DNA from: Pseudomonas chlororaphis subsp. chlororaphis
GTDB taxonomy: Bacteria; Pseudomonadota; Gammaproteobacteria; Pseudomonadales; Pseudomonadaceae
Assembly (NCBI RefSeq): GCF_003945765.1
Contig: NZ_CP027712.1
Coordinates: forward strand, 2,914,001 to 2,978,000
DNA length: 64,000 nt
Direction: 5' to 3'
The first letter of the stretch is position 1. The number at the start of each line of letters is the position of its first letter. The position numbers and the translations under genes are program-made. Under the pieces are notes generated by a model. That model was not told where the DNA came from. It saw nothing but the letters and a program-made list of their open reading frames with translations, and made no database searches. Of this stretch, positions 25,900-36,096 are shown piece by piece.

Positions 25900-26292
25900 A
25901 TGCAACGATTCACTGGCGGTTGCCTGTGCGGCAAGGTGCGGTTCGTGGCGTCGGGGCCGCCATACCGGGTCGGTTTGTGCCACTGCCTCGACTGCCGCAA
26001 GCACCATGGCGCGCTGTTCCATGCCTCGGCGATCTTCCCCGAGGACGCGGTGACCGTCGAGGGCGAAACCCGCGACTACGCCGGGCGGTATTTCTGCCCG
26101 CACTGCGGCTCGTCGGTGTTCGCCCGCAGCGCCGACGAAATCGAAGTGAACCTGGGTGCCCTGGACGCCCCCGACCAACTCAAGCCCACCTATGAAAGCT
26201 GGACTATTCGTCGCGAGTCCTGGCTGCCGGCGTTTCCACTCGCCAGGCGCTACGAGCGCGACCGTGATGCCAGCAGTCGCTTCGAGCAATAG
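25900..26292 (+). CDS. GFA family zinc-binding protein
   Basis: A 130-residue protein of the GFA (glutathione-dependent formaldehyde-activating enzyme-like) family. Its zinc-binding cysteine pairs are visible as GGCLCGKVRF (residues 7-16), CHCLDCRKHH (about 27-36) and FCPHCGSSVF (about 66-75). Members are widespread and mostly of unknown function; true formaldehyde activation is disputed. AGGAGG lies just upstream of ATG 25900. It is convergent, with 13 bases between, with the desaturase-like gene. Confidence 0.88.
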   Translation: MQRFTGGCLCGKVRFVASGPPYRVGLCHCLDCRKHHGALFHASAIFPEDAVTVEGETRDYAGRYFCPHCGSSVFARSADEIEVNLGALDAPDQLKPTYESWTIRRESWLPAFPLARRYERDRDASSRFEQ

Positions 26293-26305
26293 CTGTCGCC
26301 CAGGC

Positions 26306-27334
26306 TTATGACCAGGGCGTCTCGGGCGTCACCCCGCGCGGGCGTTTCGCCAGGAGCTTGCGGGTGGTGTCGACGAAGGGCGTGACGATCAGGCTGTAGA
26401 CCGTCAGGTAACGCCGCTGGTCCTGCTCGCCGGTGCCGAAGCGCAGCGGCTCGGGTGTCGAGGAGGTGACGTAGAGCGTGCCGAACATCCAGTCCCAGAG
26501 GGACAGGTTGGTGCCGAAGTTGCGGTTGAAGTGACGGGGCGCGTCGCTGTGATGGATCTGGTGCTGGGCCGGGCTGTTCAACACATGCTCCAGCCGCGGG
26601 CCGAACGACAGCCAGACATGGCTGTGCCGCAGGTTGGCCGCCAGGCTGTTGAAGATGAATATCAGGTAGGTCACGCCGAACAGGGTGTAGCGGCCGATCT
26701 CACCGCCGCAGGCATACCAGAAGCAGCCGGCGTAGAGGCCCAGGCCGAGGCTGATGCTCAGCTTCTCGACGATCTTTTCCACGAAGTGCACCCGGCTCGC
26801 CGTCGCTGGCACCAGTACCGGCGCCGAGTGATGGACCTTGTGGAAGGCCCACAGCCAGCGCGAGTGAAACGCCCGGTGCGCCCAGTAATGGAGGAAGTCC
26901 TTGAGCAGGAACACCCCCAGCCCGTAGAGCAGCGCCAGCCCCAGGTTCTGGCCCAGGCGCGGGCGCTCGCCCCAGAGGTTGCTGAAAAAGGCCAGGTAGT
27001 CCCCGGAGCGCAGGATGTAAGGGTCGACCAGATGGACGATGGGCAACACCAGCGCAACCTTGAGGATGGCGCGCACGAAGTAGTAGCGGTAATCCAGCAG
27101 CGCCGAGGGATGCAGGTGCACCCGACCGCCGCCGAGGAATTGCCAGAACGACCGGGCGTGGCTCAGGCCGCGGCGCTTTCGGAAACGGAACAGGCCATAG
27201 GCGACGCCGTAGGACACGCACAGGAACAAGACCCCGAGCCGGCCGTTCAGATTGAAAATGCCGAGAAACTGCGCGGTGACAGGGGCGATTACCCACTCGG
27301 TCAGGTGCTTGTAGACAAGCGACAGGGCATCCAC
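26306..27334 (-). CDS. sterol desaturase/fatty acid hydroxylase family protein
   Basis: A 342-residue integral membrane di-iron enzyme. The histidine boxes are HYWAHRAFH, HKVHHS and HQIHHSDAPRH, with NRNFGTNLSLWDWMFGTLY, matching the fatty acid hydroxylase superfamily of lipid hydroxylases, desaturases and ether-lipid oxygenases. Several hydrophobic segments precede and separate the boxes. I chose GTG 27334 because AGAGG lies about ten bases upstream; ATG 27412 is in frame but its extension is unlike the family. The gene is divergent from an AraC regulator 171 bases away, which may control it. Confidence 0.85.
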   Translation of the reverse strand: MDALSLVYKHLTEWVIAPVTAQFLGIFNLNGRLGVLFLCVSYGVAYGLFRFRKRRGLSHARSFWQFLGGGRVHLHPSALLDYRYYFVRAILKVALVLPIVHLVDPYILRSGDYLAFFSNLWGERPRLGQNLGLALLYGLGVFLLKDFLHYWAHRAFHSRWLWAFHKVHHSAPVLVPATASRVHFVEKIVEKLSISLGLGLYAGCFWYACGGEIGRYTLFGVTYLIFIFNSLAANLRHSHVWLSFGPRLEHVLNSPAQHQIHHSDAPRHFNRNFGTNLSLWDWMFGTLYVTSSTPEPLRFGTGEQDQRRYLTVYSLIVTPFVDTTRKLLAKRPRGVTPETPWS

Positions 27335-27505
27335 GAATCGCCAGCCTCTGAGCCAGAAAAAAGAATGGCATTGTAAATCAGTTCGGTTTGGCCGGGCAGG
27401 GTGGCGCGACAAGCAGGCAAGGTGCCCCGCGCGCCATCCGCCTGGAACTGGCCGCGACTGTTGGAGTACGCTGGCTGCTCGCTGTATTCCGGAGGTGCCT
27501 GGCTC

Positions 27506-28420
27506 ATGACCCTGTTACGGGAATCCGCAAACCGGTTGCTGCAACCTCGGGTGGGCGCGGGCTGCATCCGCGCGCGCGGCGCCGAGGGCGCGGTCCTGCA
27601 GTCGGCGTCGCTGTTCGACGGCCTGGTGACCATCGATCATCGTCGCTGGGCCTGCCGCGAAGCCGAGCTCAGCTGGACGGCGCCGCAGCACGTGGTGATC
27701 CTCACGGAGCGCGGGGCAACGGCAAAGACTCATATCCGCAGCAGTTCAACGCTCACCTACGAAGGCTGCGACCGTCCCGGCTCGATCAGCTTCGTGCCGG
27801 CCGGGGTCGAGCGCCAGGGTTACTTTCGCGATGCCGACCTGATCTATACCGCCCTGTGGATCGACACAGCCCTGGATTTTCCCGGCTGCCCGCGGCTGGC
27901 CGAATTGCCCATGCGCATCAACAGCGGCGATGGGGTGATCCACTCGCTGCTCTCTGCCCTCAGTACCGAGATGGTCAGTGGGCAGGTCCTGGAAGCCAGC
28001 TACATAGAACACCTGGTGGCGCTGGTGGGGTTGCGCCTGGGCCGGGTCGATACCGCCAGCGCTGGCGGCGGACGCCTGGGGCCGGAACTGCTCAAGCGCT
28101 TGCGCGACTACGTCGATGCGCGCATCGACGGCAGCCTCTCGCTGACCGAACTGGCGCGGATTGCCGGCATGCCCGTCGATACCTTCGCCCGTCACTTCAA
28201 GGCCGAGACCGGCATGGCGCCCTATGCCTATGTGATCGAGCGCCGGGTGCGCCGCGCCGAAAGCCTGCTGCGGGCCGGCAGCATGCCGATCAGCGCCATG
28301 GCGCTGGAGCTGGGGTTCTCCAGCCAGAGCCACTTCACCTCGACCTTCCGGCGGATCACCGGGACCACTCCGAACAGCTACCGCCAGCAGGCGTCCGGAA
28401 TCCTGACAAGCTCGTCCTGA
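27506..28420 (+). CDS. AraC family transcriptional regulator
   Basis: A 304-residue regulator with a cupin-like N-terminal sensor (AELSWTAPQHVVILTERG, SISFVPAGVERQGYF) and a C-terminal pair of helix-turn-helices (LSLTELARIAGMPVDTFARH, PISAMALELGFSSQSHFTST). ATG 27506 is set by GGAGG ten bases upstream. It is divergent from the desaturase-like gene and 67 bases upstream of paoA, so it could regulate either. Its sensor half resembles regulators that answer small aromatic or aldehyde ligands; that is inference. Confidence 0.9.
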   Translation: MTLLRESANRLLQPRVGAGCIRARGAEGAVLQSASLFDGLVTIDHRRWACREAELSWTAPQHVVILTERGATAKTHIRSSSTLTYEGCDRPGSISFVPAGVERQGYFRDADLIYTALWIDTALDFPGCPRLAELPMRINSGDGVIHSLLSALSTEMVSGQVLEASYIEHLVALVGLRLGRVDTASAGGGRLGPELLKRLRDYVDARIDGSLSLTELARIAGMPVDTFARHFKAETGMAPYAYVIERRVRRAESLLRAGSMPISAMALELGFSSQSHFTSTFRRITGTTPNSYRQQASGILTSSS

Positions 28421-28487
28421 TACTTGAAAGAACGGCGCCGCGCCCTTGGCGATACTCGCGTCCAGCCGTTCATTTCAGGAGAGCACC

Positions 28488-29138
28488 ATGGAAGACCTGG
28501 ATTCTCCGCGTCCGTCGCGCCGCGCGCTGCTGCAAGCCGGGGCCGCCGCCAGCCTGCTTTGGGTGGGGGGCAGCGGCGCGCTGGCCCAACCCGCCCCGAC
28601 GCCGCCCAGCCCCTCCCGCCCATTGTCGTCCCAGGCGATCACCCTACGCATCAATGCCAGCGACCAGCTGCTGGACCCCGACCCACGCACCACCTTGCTC
28701 GACGCGCTGCGCCATCAACTGGGCATGACCGGCTCGAAGAAGGGGTGCGACCACGGCCAGTGCGGCGCCTGCACGGTGCTGGTGAATGGCCGCCGGATCA
28801 ACGCCTGCCTGAGCCTGGCGGTGATGCATGACGGCGACGAGATCACCACCATCGAGGGGCTGGCCAATGGCGATCTGCTGCACCCCATGCAAGCCGCCTT
28901 TATCGCCCGCGACGCCTTCCAGTGCGGCTACTGCACGCCGGGGCAGATCTGCTCGGCGGTGGGCATGCTCCAGGAGGTGCGCGCCGGCTGGCCGAGCCAT
29001 GTCACCGACGACCTGACAGGCCCGCCCGCCGGCCTGAGCGACAGCGAGATCCGTGAACGCATGAGCGGCAATCTGTGCCGCTGCGCGGCCTATCCGAATA
29101 TCGTCGCTGCCATCCGCGACGCCGCCGAGGAGGCCTGA
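28488..29138 (+). CDS. paoA: periplasmic aldehyde oxidoreductase iron-sulfur subunit, PaoA-like
   Basis: A 216-residue subunit carrying two 2Fe-2S clusters for a molybdenum hydroxylase. A twin-arginine signal ([15 protein letters not shown] ... ALAQ) sends the folded complex to the periplasm, the hallmark separating PaoABC from cytoplasmic xanthine dehydrogenases. Plant-type cluster ligands are [10 protein letters not shown] and a later NAC; the second cluster uses CGYCTPGQ and [11 protein letters not shown] 28488 has AGGAG upstream. It starts a tight three-gene operon (4 bases to paoB; paoB and paoC overlap). The enzyme oxidises aromatic and other aldehydes. Confidence 0.9.
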   Translation: MEDLDSPRPSRRALLQAGAAASLLWVGGSGALAQPAPTPPSPSRPLSSQAITLRINASDQLLDPDPRTTLLDALRHQLGMTGSKKGCDHGQCGACTVLVNGRRINACLSLAVMHDGDEITTIEGLANGDLLHPMQAAFIARDAFQCGYCTPGQICSAVGMLQEVRAGWPSHVTDDLTGPPAGLSDSEIRERMSGNLCRCAAYPNIVAAIRDAAEEA

Positions 29139-29142
29139 GCCG

Positions 29143-30138
29143 ATGATGCCTTTCAGCTATGAGCGCGCGCGCGACGTACAGCAGGCGGTCAGCCTGATGG
29201 CCGCGCAGCCAGGGGCTCGTTTTATCGCCGGTGGCACCAACCTGATCGACCTGATGAAGCTGGGCATCGAGCGGCCCAGCCACCTGATCGATATCAGCCG
29301 CTTGCCCCTGGCCGCGATCGAGGACAGCGCCGACGGCGGCCTGCGTATCGGCGCCCAGGTGTGCAACAGCGACCTGGCCGCCGACAGCCGGGTCCGCCAG
29401 CACTACCCGCTGCTGTCCCAGGCGCTGCTGGCAGGTGCGTCGGGGCAGATCCGCAACAAGGCGTCGACCGCGGGCAACCTGTTGCAACGCACGCGCTGCC
29501 CGTACTTCTACGACCCGGGCATGGCCTGCAACAAGCGCGAGCCCGGCAGCGGCTGTTCGGCCCTGCGGGGGCACAACCGCATGCACGCGATTCTCGGCGC
29601 CAGCGAGTCGTGTATCGCGGTGCATCCCTCGGACATGGCGGTGGCCATGGTTGCCTTGGAGGCGCGGGTGGAAACCCTCCTGCCCGACGGCCAGCGCCGC
29701 TCCCTGGCCCTGGATGAGCTGTACCGCTTGCCCGGGACCACGCCCGAGCTCGAAACCCGGCTGGCCCATGGCGAGATGATCGAGGCCATCACGCTGCCGC
29801 CACCACCCCCGGGGCGGCAGCTGTATCGCAAGGTGCGCGATCGCGCTTCCTATGCCTTCGCTTTGGTCGCCGTGGCGCTGGTGCTCGAAGTCCGCGCGGG
29901 GCAGGTGCGCACGGCCCGCATCGCCCTCGGCGGCGTCGCCCCCAAACCCTGGCGGGCCACGGCAGCGGAACAGGTGTTGCTCGGCCAGCAATCCGCTATG
30001 GCGGTTTACCAGCGCGCCGCCGAGGCCGCCCTGGCCGGCGCGCGCGGGCAGGGCGGCAACGATTTCAAGATCCCCCTGGCCAAACGCACCCTGCGCCAGA
30101 TGCTGGCCAGTGCGACTCAAGAGCGAGCATTGGCATGA
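29143..30138 (+). CDS. paoB: aldehyde oxidoreductase FAD-binding subunit, PaoB-like
   Basis: A 331-residue subunit of the CO dehydrogenase flavoprotein/xanthine dehydrogenase medium-subunit family. FAD contacts are [15 protein letters not shown] (about residues 25-39) and the [15 protein letters not shown] loop. An inserted cysteine group, [20 protein letters not shown], is the 4Fe-4S binding loop known in E. coli PaoB, which supports the assignment. It carries electrons from the iron-sulfur subunit to an acceptor. ATG 29143 is followed by a second ATG; either could be used. Overlaps paoC by four bases. Confidence 0.9.
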   Translation: MMPFSYERARDVQQAVSLMAAQPGARFIAGGTNLIDLMKLGIERPSHLIDISRLPLAAIEDSADGGLRIGAQVCNSDLAADSRVRQHYPLLSQALLAGASGQIRNKASTAGNLLQRTRCPYFYDPGMACNKREPGSGCSALRGHNRMHAILGASESCIAVHPSDMAVAMVALEARVETLLPDGQRRSLALDELYRLPGTTPELETRLAHGEMIEAITLPPPPPGRQLYRKVRDRASYAFALVAVALVLEVRAGQVRTARIALGGVAPKPWRATAAEQVLLGQQSAMAVYQRAAEAALAGARGQGGNDFKIPLAKRTLRQMLASATQERALA

Positions 30139-32387
30139 GCACATCAGGACCCACCCCATCCGCCGCCAACGGCCCGATCGGCCAACCGCTGGACCGGGTC
30201 GACGGCCGACTGAAGGTCACCGGCCGCGCGACCTACGCCTACGAGCAGCGGGAAATGGGCGACACCGCCTATGGCTACATCCTCGGCGCGACCATCGCCC
30301 GGGGCCGCATCAGCGCGATCGACACCCGCGAGGCCGAACGCACGCCGGGCGTGCTCTATATCATGACCCATCGCAACGCACCGGCCCAGGCGGCATTCGG
30401 CCCGGCGGTGACGCCGACCACGGGCGAGGTGTTCACACGGGCCCGGCCGGTGTTGGCGAGCGACGCTGTGCGCTACTACGACGAACCGGTGGCGCTGGTG
30501 GTGGCCTCGACCTTCGAGGCCTCGCGCGCGGCGGCTCGGCTGATTCGCGTGCGCTACTCGCCGGAGCAGGGCGACTTCGACCTTGCTTCCCGCCTGGCCC
30601 AGGCCTACATCCCGCCGCGGACCAACGCCGGCTTCCAGACCGACAGTGCCATCGGCGATTTTGAATCGGGGTTCGCCAATGCGCCGGTCAAGCTCGACAG
30701 CACCTACAGCACCCCGTACCAAAGCCACGTGCCAATGGAGCCCCATGCCTCTATCGCCGTCTGGTCCGGGGAAGAGCTGACCCTCTACACCTCGGCGCAA
30801 ACCCTGGCGAACTTCCGTGGCGGGCTGGCCAACACCCTGGGCATCGAGCCGGCGCGTGTGCGTATCGTCAGTCCTTATATTGGCGGCGGCTTTGGCGCCA
30901 AGCTGATCATCCATCCCGACGCGGTGCTGGCGGGGCTGGCCGCGCGGGTGCTCAAGCGCCCGGTGAAGGTGGCCCTGACCCGCCAGCAGATGTTCGCCAA
31001 CGCCGGTTACCGCCCGGCCATGCAGCACCGGGTAAGGCTGGCGGCGGACAGCAGCGGTAAGCTGACGGCCCTGGGGCACGACGTCTGGTCGAGCACTTCG
31101 CGTTTCGAAGAGTTCTGCGAGCAGACCGCGGTGTTTGCCCGCTCGCTGTATGCCGCGCCGAATCGCCTGACCCGCCATCGGCTGGTGCCGGTGGATCTCA
31201 ATCGCGGCGAGTGGATGCGCTCGCCGGGCGAAGCGCCGGGCATGCTCGCCTTCGAGAGCGCCATGGACGAACTGGCCGAACGCCTGGGCCTGGACCCCAT
31301 CGAACTGCGGGTGCGCAATGAGCCGGAGTTGGACCCCGAACTCGGCGTGCCGTTCGCCTCGCGCAACCTGCTGGCCTGCATGCGCACCGGTGCCGAACGC
31401 TTCGGCTGGAGCCGCCGCAAGCCTAAGCCCGGCAGCGTGCGCGAGGGCCGCAAGTTGATCGGCATGGGCATGGCCGCGGCGATCCGGCCCAATTACCTGG
31501 GGTTGTCCAGGGCCCTGGTGAGCCTGGGCCCGACAGGGCGGGTGCTGGTGCGCCTGGACATGACCGATATCGGCACCGGCACCTACACCATCCTGACCCA
31601 GGTCGCCGCCCACAGCCTGGGGGTGCCGATGTCGGCGGTGCAGGTGCAACTGGGTGACAGCCGCTTCCCGCAGACTTCGGGCTCCGGCGGCTCCTGGGGA
31701 GCGGCCAGCTCCAGCTCGGCGGTGGAGGCCGCTTGCCAGGCCCTGAAGCAGCAGATCATCCAGGCCGCCGGCGCGCCTTACAACCAGGCGCCGGTACGCT
31801 TCGCCGACGGCCGTATCAGCACCGGCGAGCGCTCGGAGCGCCTCAGCGATCTGCTGCTGCGAGTGGCTCCCACGGGGTTGCAGGCCGAAGGCAGCGTCGG
31901 GCCGATGGGGGAGGACTACAAGCAGTTTTCCCAGCATTCCAACGGCGCGCACTTCGTCGAAGTCGCGGTGGACATCGACACCGGCGAAGTCCGCCTGCGG
32001 CGCATGCTCGCGGTGATCGGTGCCGGGCGCATCCTCAACCCCAAGACCGCGCGCTCGCAGATCCTCGGCGGCATGGCCTGGGGCGTCGGCGCGGCCCTGA
32101 TGGAGCAGACCCTGCTGGACACCCGCCACGGCCATTTCGTCAACCACGACCTGGCCGAGTACCTGATACCGGTCAATGGCGATATCGCGGCGATGGACGT
32201 GCTGTTCCTCGAAGAGCCCGATCCCAGGGCCAACGCCCTGGGCATCAAGGGCCTTGGCGAGCTGGGTGTGTGCGGGGCCGGGGCGGCGGTAGCCAATGCC
32301 GTCTACAACGCCACCGGCATCCGGGTGCGCGAGTTCCCGCTGACCCTGGACAAGCTGCTGCCCGGGCTTGCGGCCCTGGAGGCGTAG
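30135..32387 (+). CDS. paoC: aldehyde oxidoreductase molybdenum-binding subunit, PaoC-like
   Basis: A 750-residue catalytic subunit of the xanthine oxidase family that binds molybdopterin cytosine dinucleotide. Seen: [20 protein letters not shown] at the start, the [13 protein letters not shown] loop (GGFG of the cofactor site, about residue 252), [35 protein letters not shown], and [16 protein letters not shown] with the catalytic glutamate near 703. It lacks a signal peptide and would ride out with PaoA through Tat. A MocA/PaoD maturation gene is not adjacent, so cofactor insertion must use a factor encoded elsewhere. Confidence 0.92.
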   Translation: MSTSGPTPSAANGPIGQPLDRVDGRLKVTGRATYAYEQREMGDTAYGYILGATIARGRISAIDTREAERTPGVLYIMTHRNAPAQAAFGPAVTPTTGEVFTRARPVLASDAVRYYDEPVALVVASTFEASRAAARLIRVRYSPEQGDFDLASRLAQAYIPPRTNAGFQTDSAIGDFESGFANAPVKLDSTYSTPYQSHVPMEPHASIAVWSGEELTLYTSAQTLANFRGGLANTLGIEPARVRIVSPYIGGGFGAKLIIHPDAVLAGLAARVLKRPVKVALTRQQMFANAGYRPAMQHRVRLAADSSGKLTALGHDVWSSTSRFEEFCEQTAVFARSLYAAPNRLTRHRLVPVDLNRGEWMRSPGEAPGMLAFESAMDELAERLGLDPIELRVRNEPELDPELGVPFASRNLLACMRTGAERFGWSRRKPKPGSVREGRKLIGMGMAAAIRPNYLGLSRALVSLGPTGRVLVRLDMTDIGTGTYTILTQVAAHSLGVPMSAVQVQLGDSRFPQTSGSGGSWGAASSSSAVEAACQALKQQIIQAAGAPYNQAPVRFADGRISTGERSERLSDLLLRVAPTGLQAEGSVGPMGEDYKQFSQHSNGAHFVEVAVDIDTGEVRLRRMLAVIGAGRILNPKTARSQILGGMAWGVGAALMEQTLLDTRHGHFVNHDLAEYLIPVNGDIAAMDVLFLEEPDPRANALGIKGLGELGVCGAGAAVANAVYNATGIRVREFPLTLDKLLPGLAALEA

Positions 32388-32505
32388 GCGCAGCCTGCAT
32401 CGACAAAAAATCTCGACGGCATGCCCTGGATTGGGCAGGCTTGTGGGCTCGCACCCGCCCGGTTGGCGGGTGTGGAATTCAAGCCATCAGTCGACGGACT
32501 CCTCC

Positions 32506-33126
32506 ATGAACCTTGCCACCCTGGTGCTGTTTCTCCCGGCCTGTTTCGCCCTCAACATGGCGCCAGGGCCGAACAACCTGCTGTCGATCCGCAATGCCAC
32601 CACCTATGGCTTCCGCGCTTCCTGCCTGGCGGGAGTAGGGCGGCTGGCCGCCTTTGCCCTGATGATCGCCCTGGCGGCGGCCGGGCTGGCGGTGGTGCTG
32701 CAAGCTTCGGAACTGCTGTTCCACGGGATCAAGATGCTCGGCGCCGGCTACCTGCTGTACCTGGCGTATCAGCTGTGGACGGCGGATACCCAGGACGAGG
32801 CCGAGAACAAGACCGCGCCACTGGGCCTGCAGGCCTTGGCCCGGCAGGAGTTCCTGATTGCTATTGGCAATCCGAAAGCGATATTGATCTTCACCGCCTT
32901 CCTGCCGCAGTTCGTCGACCCGCAAGCCCCGGTTCCCGCCCAGTTCCTGGTGCTCGGCGCACTGTTCCTGGCCCTGGAGTGGGTCGCCATCAGCGCCTAT
33001 GCCTACATGGGCCTGCACCTGCGCCGCTGGTTCGCCGAGCCACGGGGCAAGAAGCTCTTCAATCGCTGCTGCGCGGTGCTGTTGTCGGGGGCTGCTTCGG
33101 TGTTGTTGTTGGCGCGGCGGGCTTAG
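32506..33126 (+). CDS. LysE family translocator
   Basis: A 206-residue inner-membrane exporter. The family opening FALNMAPGPNNLLSIRNAT (about residues 14-32) and the mid-protein FLIAIGNPKAILIFTAFLPQ are present, with six hydrophobic helices. I chose ATG 32506 at the start of the first helix; the longer frame from 32368 crosses the end of paoC. It is probably transcribed separately from paoABC, 118 bases downstream. Likely exports an amino acid or analogue. A second LysE gene follows at 33264. Confidence 0.88.
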   Translation: MNLATLVLFLPACFALNMAPGPNNLLSIRNATTYGFRASCLAGVGRLAAFALMIALAAAGLAVVLQASELLFHGIKMLGAGYLLYLAYQLWTADTQDEAENKTAPLGLQALARQEFLIAIGNPKAILIFTAFLPQFVDPQAPVPAQFLVLGALFLALEWVAISAYAYMGLHLRRWFAEPRGKKLFNRCCAVLLSGAASVLLLARRA

Positions 33127-33263
33127 TTTTGGCCGGCGGGAATAGGGCGGTTTGTAGTCAGGGGCTGATGGGCCAGGTGCAGGAAGGGATGCGCATCGGC
33201 ATGAATTTCAATCGGCTGCCTTTCAAGGATAATCTTTCGCCTACATCTGGCTGAGACCCACCT

Positions 33264-33884
33264 ATGCCTTTCCTCGACAACCTTATTGCCTTCACGTTTG
33301 CCGCGACACTATTGACCCTGACGCCCGGCCTCGACACCGCCCTGGTATTGCGAACGGCCACTGTGGAAGGAAAGCAGCAGGCTTTACGCGCGGCCCTTGG
33401 CATCAGTGCGGGCTGCCTGTCGTGGGGCGCAGCCGTGGCTTTTGGACTGGGGGCACTGATTGCCGTGTCAGAGCTGGCGTTCAATGTCTTGAAATACTGC
33501 GGTGCGGCCTATCTGGCCTGGCTCGGGCTCAACATGCTGTTGCGGCCCCGCCAATCATTGTCCCCTGCCGGCGGCACTGACAAGACAACGACGAACTGGT
33601 TCTTCAAGGGGATGATGGGCAATGTCCTGAACCCCAAGATCGGTATTTTCTACGTCTCTTTCCTCCCCCAATTCATTCCGCAAGGTCAGCCATTGATTAC
33701 CTGGACGTTTGGCCTTGTCGGCATTCACCTCGCCATCGGATTGCTCTGGTCGATCATCCTGATTGGCGCGACCCAGCCGCTGGCCAAAATGTTACGCAGG
33801 GAGAAGGTGATTACCTGGATGGATCGCGCCACTGGCATGATTTTCGTGCTTTTCGCGGCTCGTCTTGCCTTCAGTAAACGGTAG
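33264..33884 (+). CDS. LysE family translocator
   Basis: A 206-residue homologue of the preceding exporter with LLTLTPGLDTALVLRTATV as the family N-terminal motif (GLD in place of GPN/GPD) and MGNVLNPKIGIFYVSFLPQF in the second half. Both LysE genes are the same length and orientation, 137 bases apart, but their sequences differ enough that recent duplication is unlikely. Codon use is less GC-biased than the neighbour, a hint of different origin. Substrate unknown. Confidence 0.88.
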   Translation: MPFLDNLIAFTFAATLLTLTPGLDTALVLRTATVEGKQQALRAALGISAGCLSWGAAVAFGLGALIAVSELAFNVLKYCGAAYLAWLGLNMLLRPRQSLSPAGGTDKTTTNWFFKGMMGNVLNPKIGIFYVSFLPQFIPQGQPLITWTFGLVGIHLAIGLLWSIILIGATQPLAKMLRREKVITWMDRATGMIFVLFAARLAFSKR

Positions 33885-34259
33885 GTTTTGAGGCCGTTCG
33901 GTGGTCATGTCCGTGATGGCGACGAATATCGGCAGTCGAGGCGAGAAGGGCTAGCGAAGCCGCGCTTTTCGGCGTTCGCTTGCCAGTCGCCGTGATTGGC
34001 GGCTTGTGGCCGAAAGTTGCCAGTCGTGAGCGGCAGCTTTCGGCCAACATCGTCAATTGCCGCCAACACCTTGGCGGCCCGAGAGCGCCTGCCGTTGCGC
34101 GACGATTCCTGCTTATCCCTACCGTTAGTCGGGTATTTCTGAGGGTTTTGGCGCAACGGCTAGCCTGCAGCCTAGCGTCAGGGATAACGCTGAACATTCG
34201 GTCCATGAAGGGCCAGTACGTCTCGTCCTCCCGATGCTTTATCTGCTGAGGAGACGATA
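33885..34259. other. intergenic region with a repeat-like hairpin before the GMC dehydrogenase operon
   Basis: About 375 bases without a supported gene. The middle consists of dispersed Pseudomonas intergenic sequence, including the long hairpin at 34007-34046. GAGGAGACGATA immediately before 34260 is the ribosome binding site of the cytochrome gene. Confidence 0.55.
34007..34046. repeat. long hairpin, REP-like intergenic element
   Basis: TGGCCGAAAGTTGC (34007-34020) pairs with GCAGCTTTCGGCCA (34033-34046) with one mismatch, around a 12-base loop. Related TTTGGCCGAT sequence occurs at about 38434-38443. Behaves like a dispersed intergenic repeat rather than a terminator because no T tract follows. 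Confidence 0.55.
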
Positions 34260-35600
34260 ATGAAAAAAAACCTGAAACGGTTGGCGTGCCTTGGTGCTGG
34301 CTTCACCAGCGCGCTCGCCATGGCCGATGCGGCCAGCCCGCCGGTGCTGTCACCTGCGATTCCCTTCGACGTCATCCCTAAACCCCCCTTTACCCTGGAC
34401 AACCTGCAACACGATTTCGACGTGCTTTCGTGGCAGACCTTCGTCGCCCTGAACTGGCCCGCAAGCGCCGACGGCAGCGCCAACACCTCGGCGAAGATCG
34501 GCGCGCCGGGGCAGACGGTTTGGGAGTCGTGGAAGGAGAGCTACGAGATTTTCCTGCCCCAAGGCCAGAAGCCGGTAGCCTGGAACCAGAAGGCGCCGCT
34601 ACCCGCGGCCTGCCAAGGCAAGGGTGACCTGCCCGTACTGCAACAGATGGGCAAGGTCGCCGGTGTGCTCGACGAATTCATCCAGCCATTCAAGACAGGC
34701 CCACTGGTGGACCAGAACGGCACCTACACGCGCAACGCGATCATGGTCAACCAGCCGATGTTCGACAACATCGTCAACAATGGTCTCTACAGCAAGGAAG
34801 GCCAGCAAGCGTTCCTGAGCAAGGCCGACAACCGCATCGCCTTCGCCTGCGGCTTGCAGAAAAACAAGCAGGTCGGCGCGATCATGGTCAAGTCGGCCTG
34901 GAAGGTACTCGGCGGCAACGACAACCCGCAGGACTTCCACGCCGTCGACGCCTTGGTCTACACCCCCGGCAACGCCGACCCGAACAAGGGTGCGCTGATC
35001 CCCGAGTCGTGCAGCGCGCAGAAGGTCGGGCTGGTCGGCCTGCACATCGTGCACAAGACCCAGCGCGCGCCGCAGTGGGTATGGTCGAGCTTCGAGCACG
35101 TGCGCAACGTGCCGGAAAAGACCACGCCGATGAACGAGCGTAAGGGCCCCTACCTGTTCTACGACGCCCAGGCCAGCGGCCGCCCGGTGAACGAGCCTCC
35201 AGCGCAGCCGTGGGACCCGTCGAAGAAAGCCACGCCTTCGCAGATCGTGCGGGAAATCCCGCTCACTGCCGCGACCCACCAGCTCAATGCGCAGTGGCAA
35301 GGCGCGCTCAAGGGCACGGTCTGGGCCAACTACCAGTTGATCAGCACCCAGTGGCCGACCGCCCCCGCCGATGATTGCCAAGTACCGTCGCCAACCAACC
35401 CGCTGGGTACGCCAGCGCCGAACTTTCTGGCCAACGCCACCCTGGAAACCTACAACCAGGGTACCACGCCACAGGCCTCGTCCAGCTGCATGGAGTGCCA
35501 CAACAACGCGACCACCCGGGTGACCCAGTCCCCGCGCACTAGTTTCGCCGATTTTACCTTCCTGCTTGAACGTGCCCAATCCACCGGCGCCAAGGAGTGA
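34260..35600 (+). CDS. monoheme cytochrome c family protein, partner of a GMC dehydrogenase
   Basis: A 446-residue exported protein: signal peptide (ACLGAGFTSALAMADA), a large region of no recognised fold (about residues 40-400) that includes WQTFVALNWPA and VGLVGLHIVHKTQRAPQWVW, and a single heme c attachment motif CMECH at 410-414 near the C-terminus. Known GMC dehydrogenase cytochrome subunits such as that of fructose dehydrogenase have three CxxCH motifs; this has one. It is four bases upstream of the small-subunit gene, so it probably takes electrons from the flavoprotein in the periplasm. Its body matches a poorly described family often annotated only as cytochrome c family protein. Confidence 0.8.
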   Translation: MKKNLKRLACLGAGFTSALAMADAASPPVLSPAIPFDVIPKPPFTLDNLQHDFDVLSWQTFVALNWPASADGSANTSAKIGAPGQTVWESWKESYEIFLPQGQKPVAWNQKAPLPAACQGKGDLPVLQQMGKVAGVLDEFIQPFKTGPLVDQNGTYTRNAIMVNQPMFDNIVNNGLYSKEGQQAFLSKADNRIAFACGLQKNKQVGAIMVKSAWKVLGGNDNPQDFHAVDALVYTPGNADPNKGALIPESCSAQKVGLVGLHIVHKTQRAPQWVWSSFEHVRNVPEKTTPMNERKGPYLFYDAQASGRPVNEPPAQPWDPSKKATPSQIVREIPLTAATHQLNAQWQGALKGTVWANYQLISTQWPTAPADDCQVPSPTNPLGTPAPNFLANATLETYNQGTTPQASSSCMECHNNATTRVTQSPRTSFADFTFLLERAQSTGAKE

Positions 35601-35604
35601 TGCC

Positions 35605-36096
35605 ATGAGCGACCCGAACCTGAAGAGCTTCATCGACCTGTCCGCCGCGCTAACTGGCCTGTCAGCCAAACTGCTCGCGCCGTCCGTCGACCCGATCAAC
35701 CTGCCGCCGCTGTTCTTCGCCACTGCCCAGCAAGGCATGGGCACCGCAGCGTTCAGCAACCTGCTGGAGCTGTACGCCAGCATCAAGATCCAACCGCCTG
35801 CGGAAATCGCCAGCGCCGTGCTCGGCAACTCGAACCCGCAGATCGCCCAGGGCGCCCGTTCGATCATGAAGCTGTGGCTGCTTGGCAGCTGGTACCAGCC
35901 TTATGACCAAGGCAACGCTCACAAGGGGGACACCCGCGTGGTCTCCGACCAGGCCTACAAGGAAAGCTGGGCGTGGAAGATCGCCCAATCCCACCCCATG
36001 GGCTACAGCCAGTACCACTTCGGTTACTGGGCCGAGCAGCCACCGACTCTCAAGCAATTCACCGGTGTCGACGCCAAGGAAGGGCAGCAGCCATGA
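35605..36096 (+). CDS. sugar dehydrogenase small subunit-like protein
   Basis: A 163-residue protein placed where membrane-bound GMC dehydrogenases encode their gamma or small subunit. The resemblance is SIMKLWLLGSWYQPY and the C-terminal YHFGYWAEQPPTLKQF, like the small subunit of gluconate, fructose and FAD-glucose dehydrogenases. Those carry a twin-arginine signal that exports the large subunit; this one starts MSDPNLKSFIDLSAALTG with no twin arginine and no export signal. The start is fixed by AAGGAG shortly before ATG 35605. The stop overlaps the GMC start (ATGA). Probably a chaperone-like subunit of the flavoprotein. Confidence 0.72.
   Translation: MSDPNLKSFIDLSAALTGLSAKLLAPSVDPINLPPLFFATAQQGMGTAAFSNLLELYASIKIQPPAEIASAVLGNSNPQIAQGARSIMKLWLLGSWYQPYDQGNAHKGDTRVVSDQAYKESWAWKIAQSHPMGYSQYHFGYWAEQPPTLKQFTGVDAKEGQQP

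Noticed and set aside
30144..32147. 667-codon open frame antisense to paoC
   Set aside because: paoC is strongly supported by cofactor motifs; the antisense frame has no domain.
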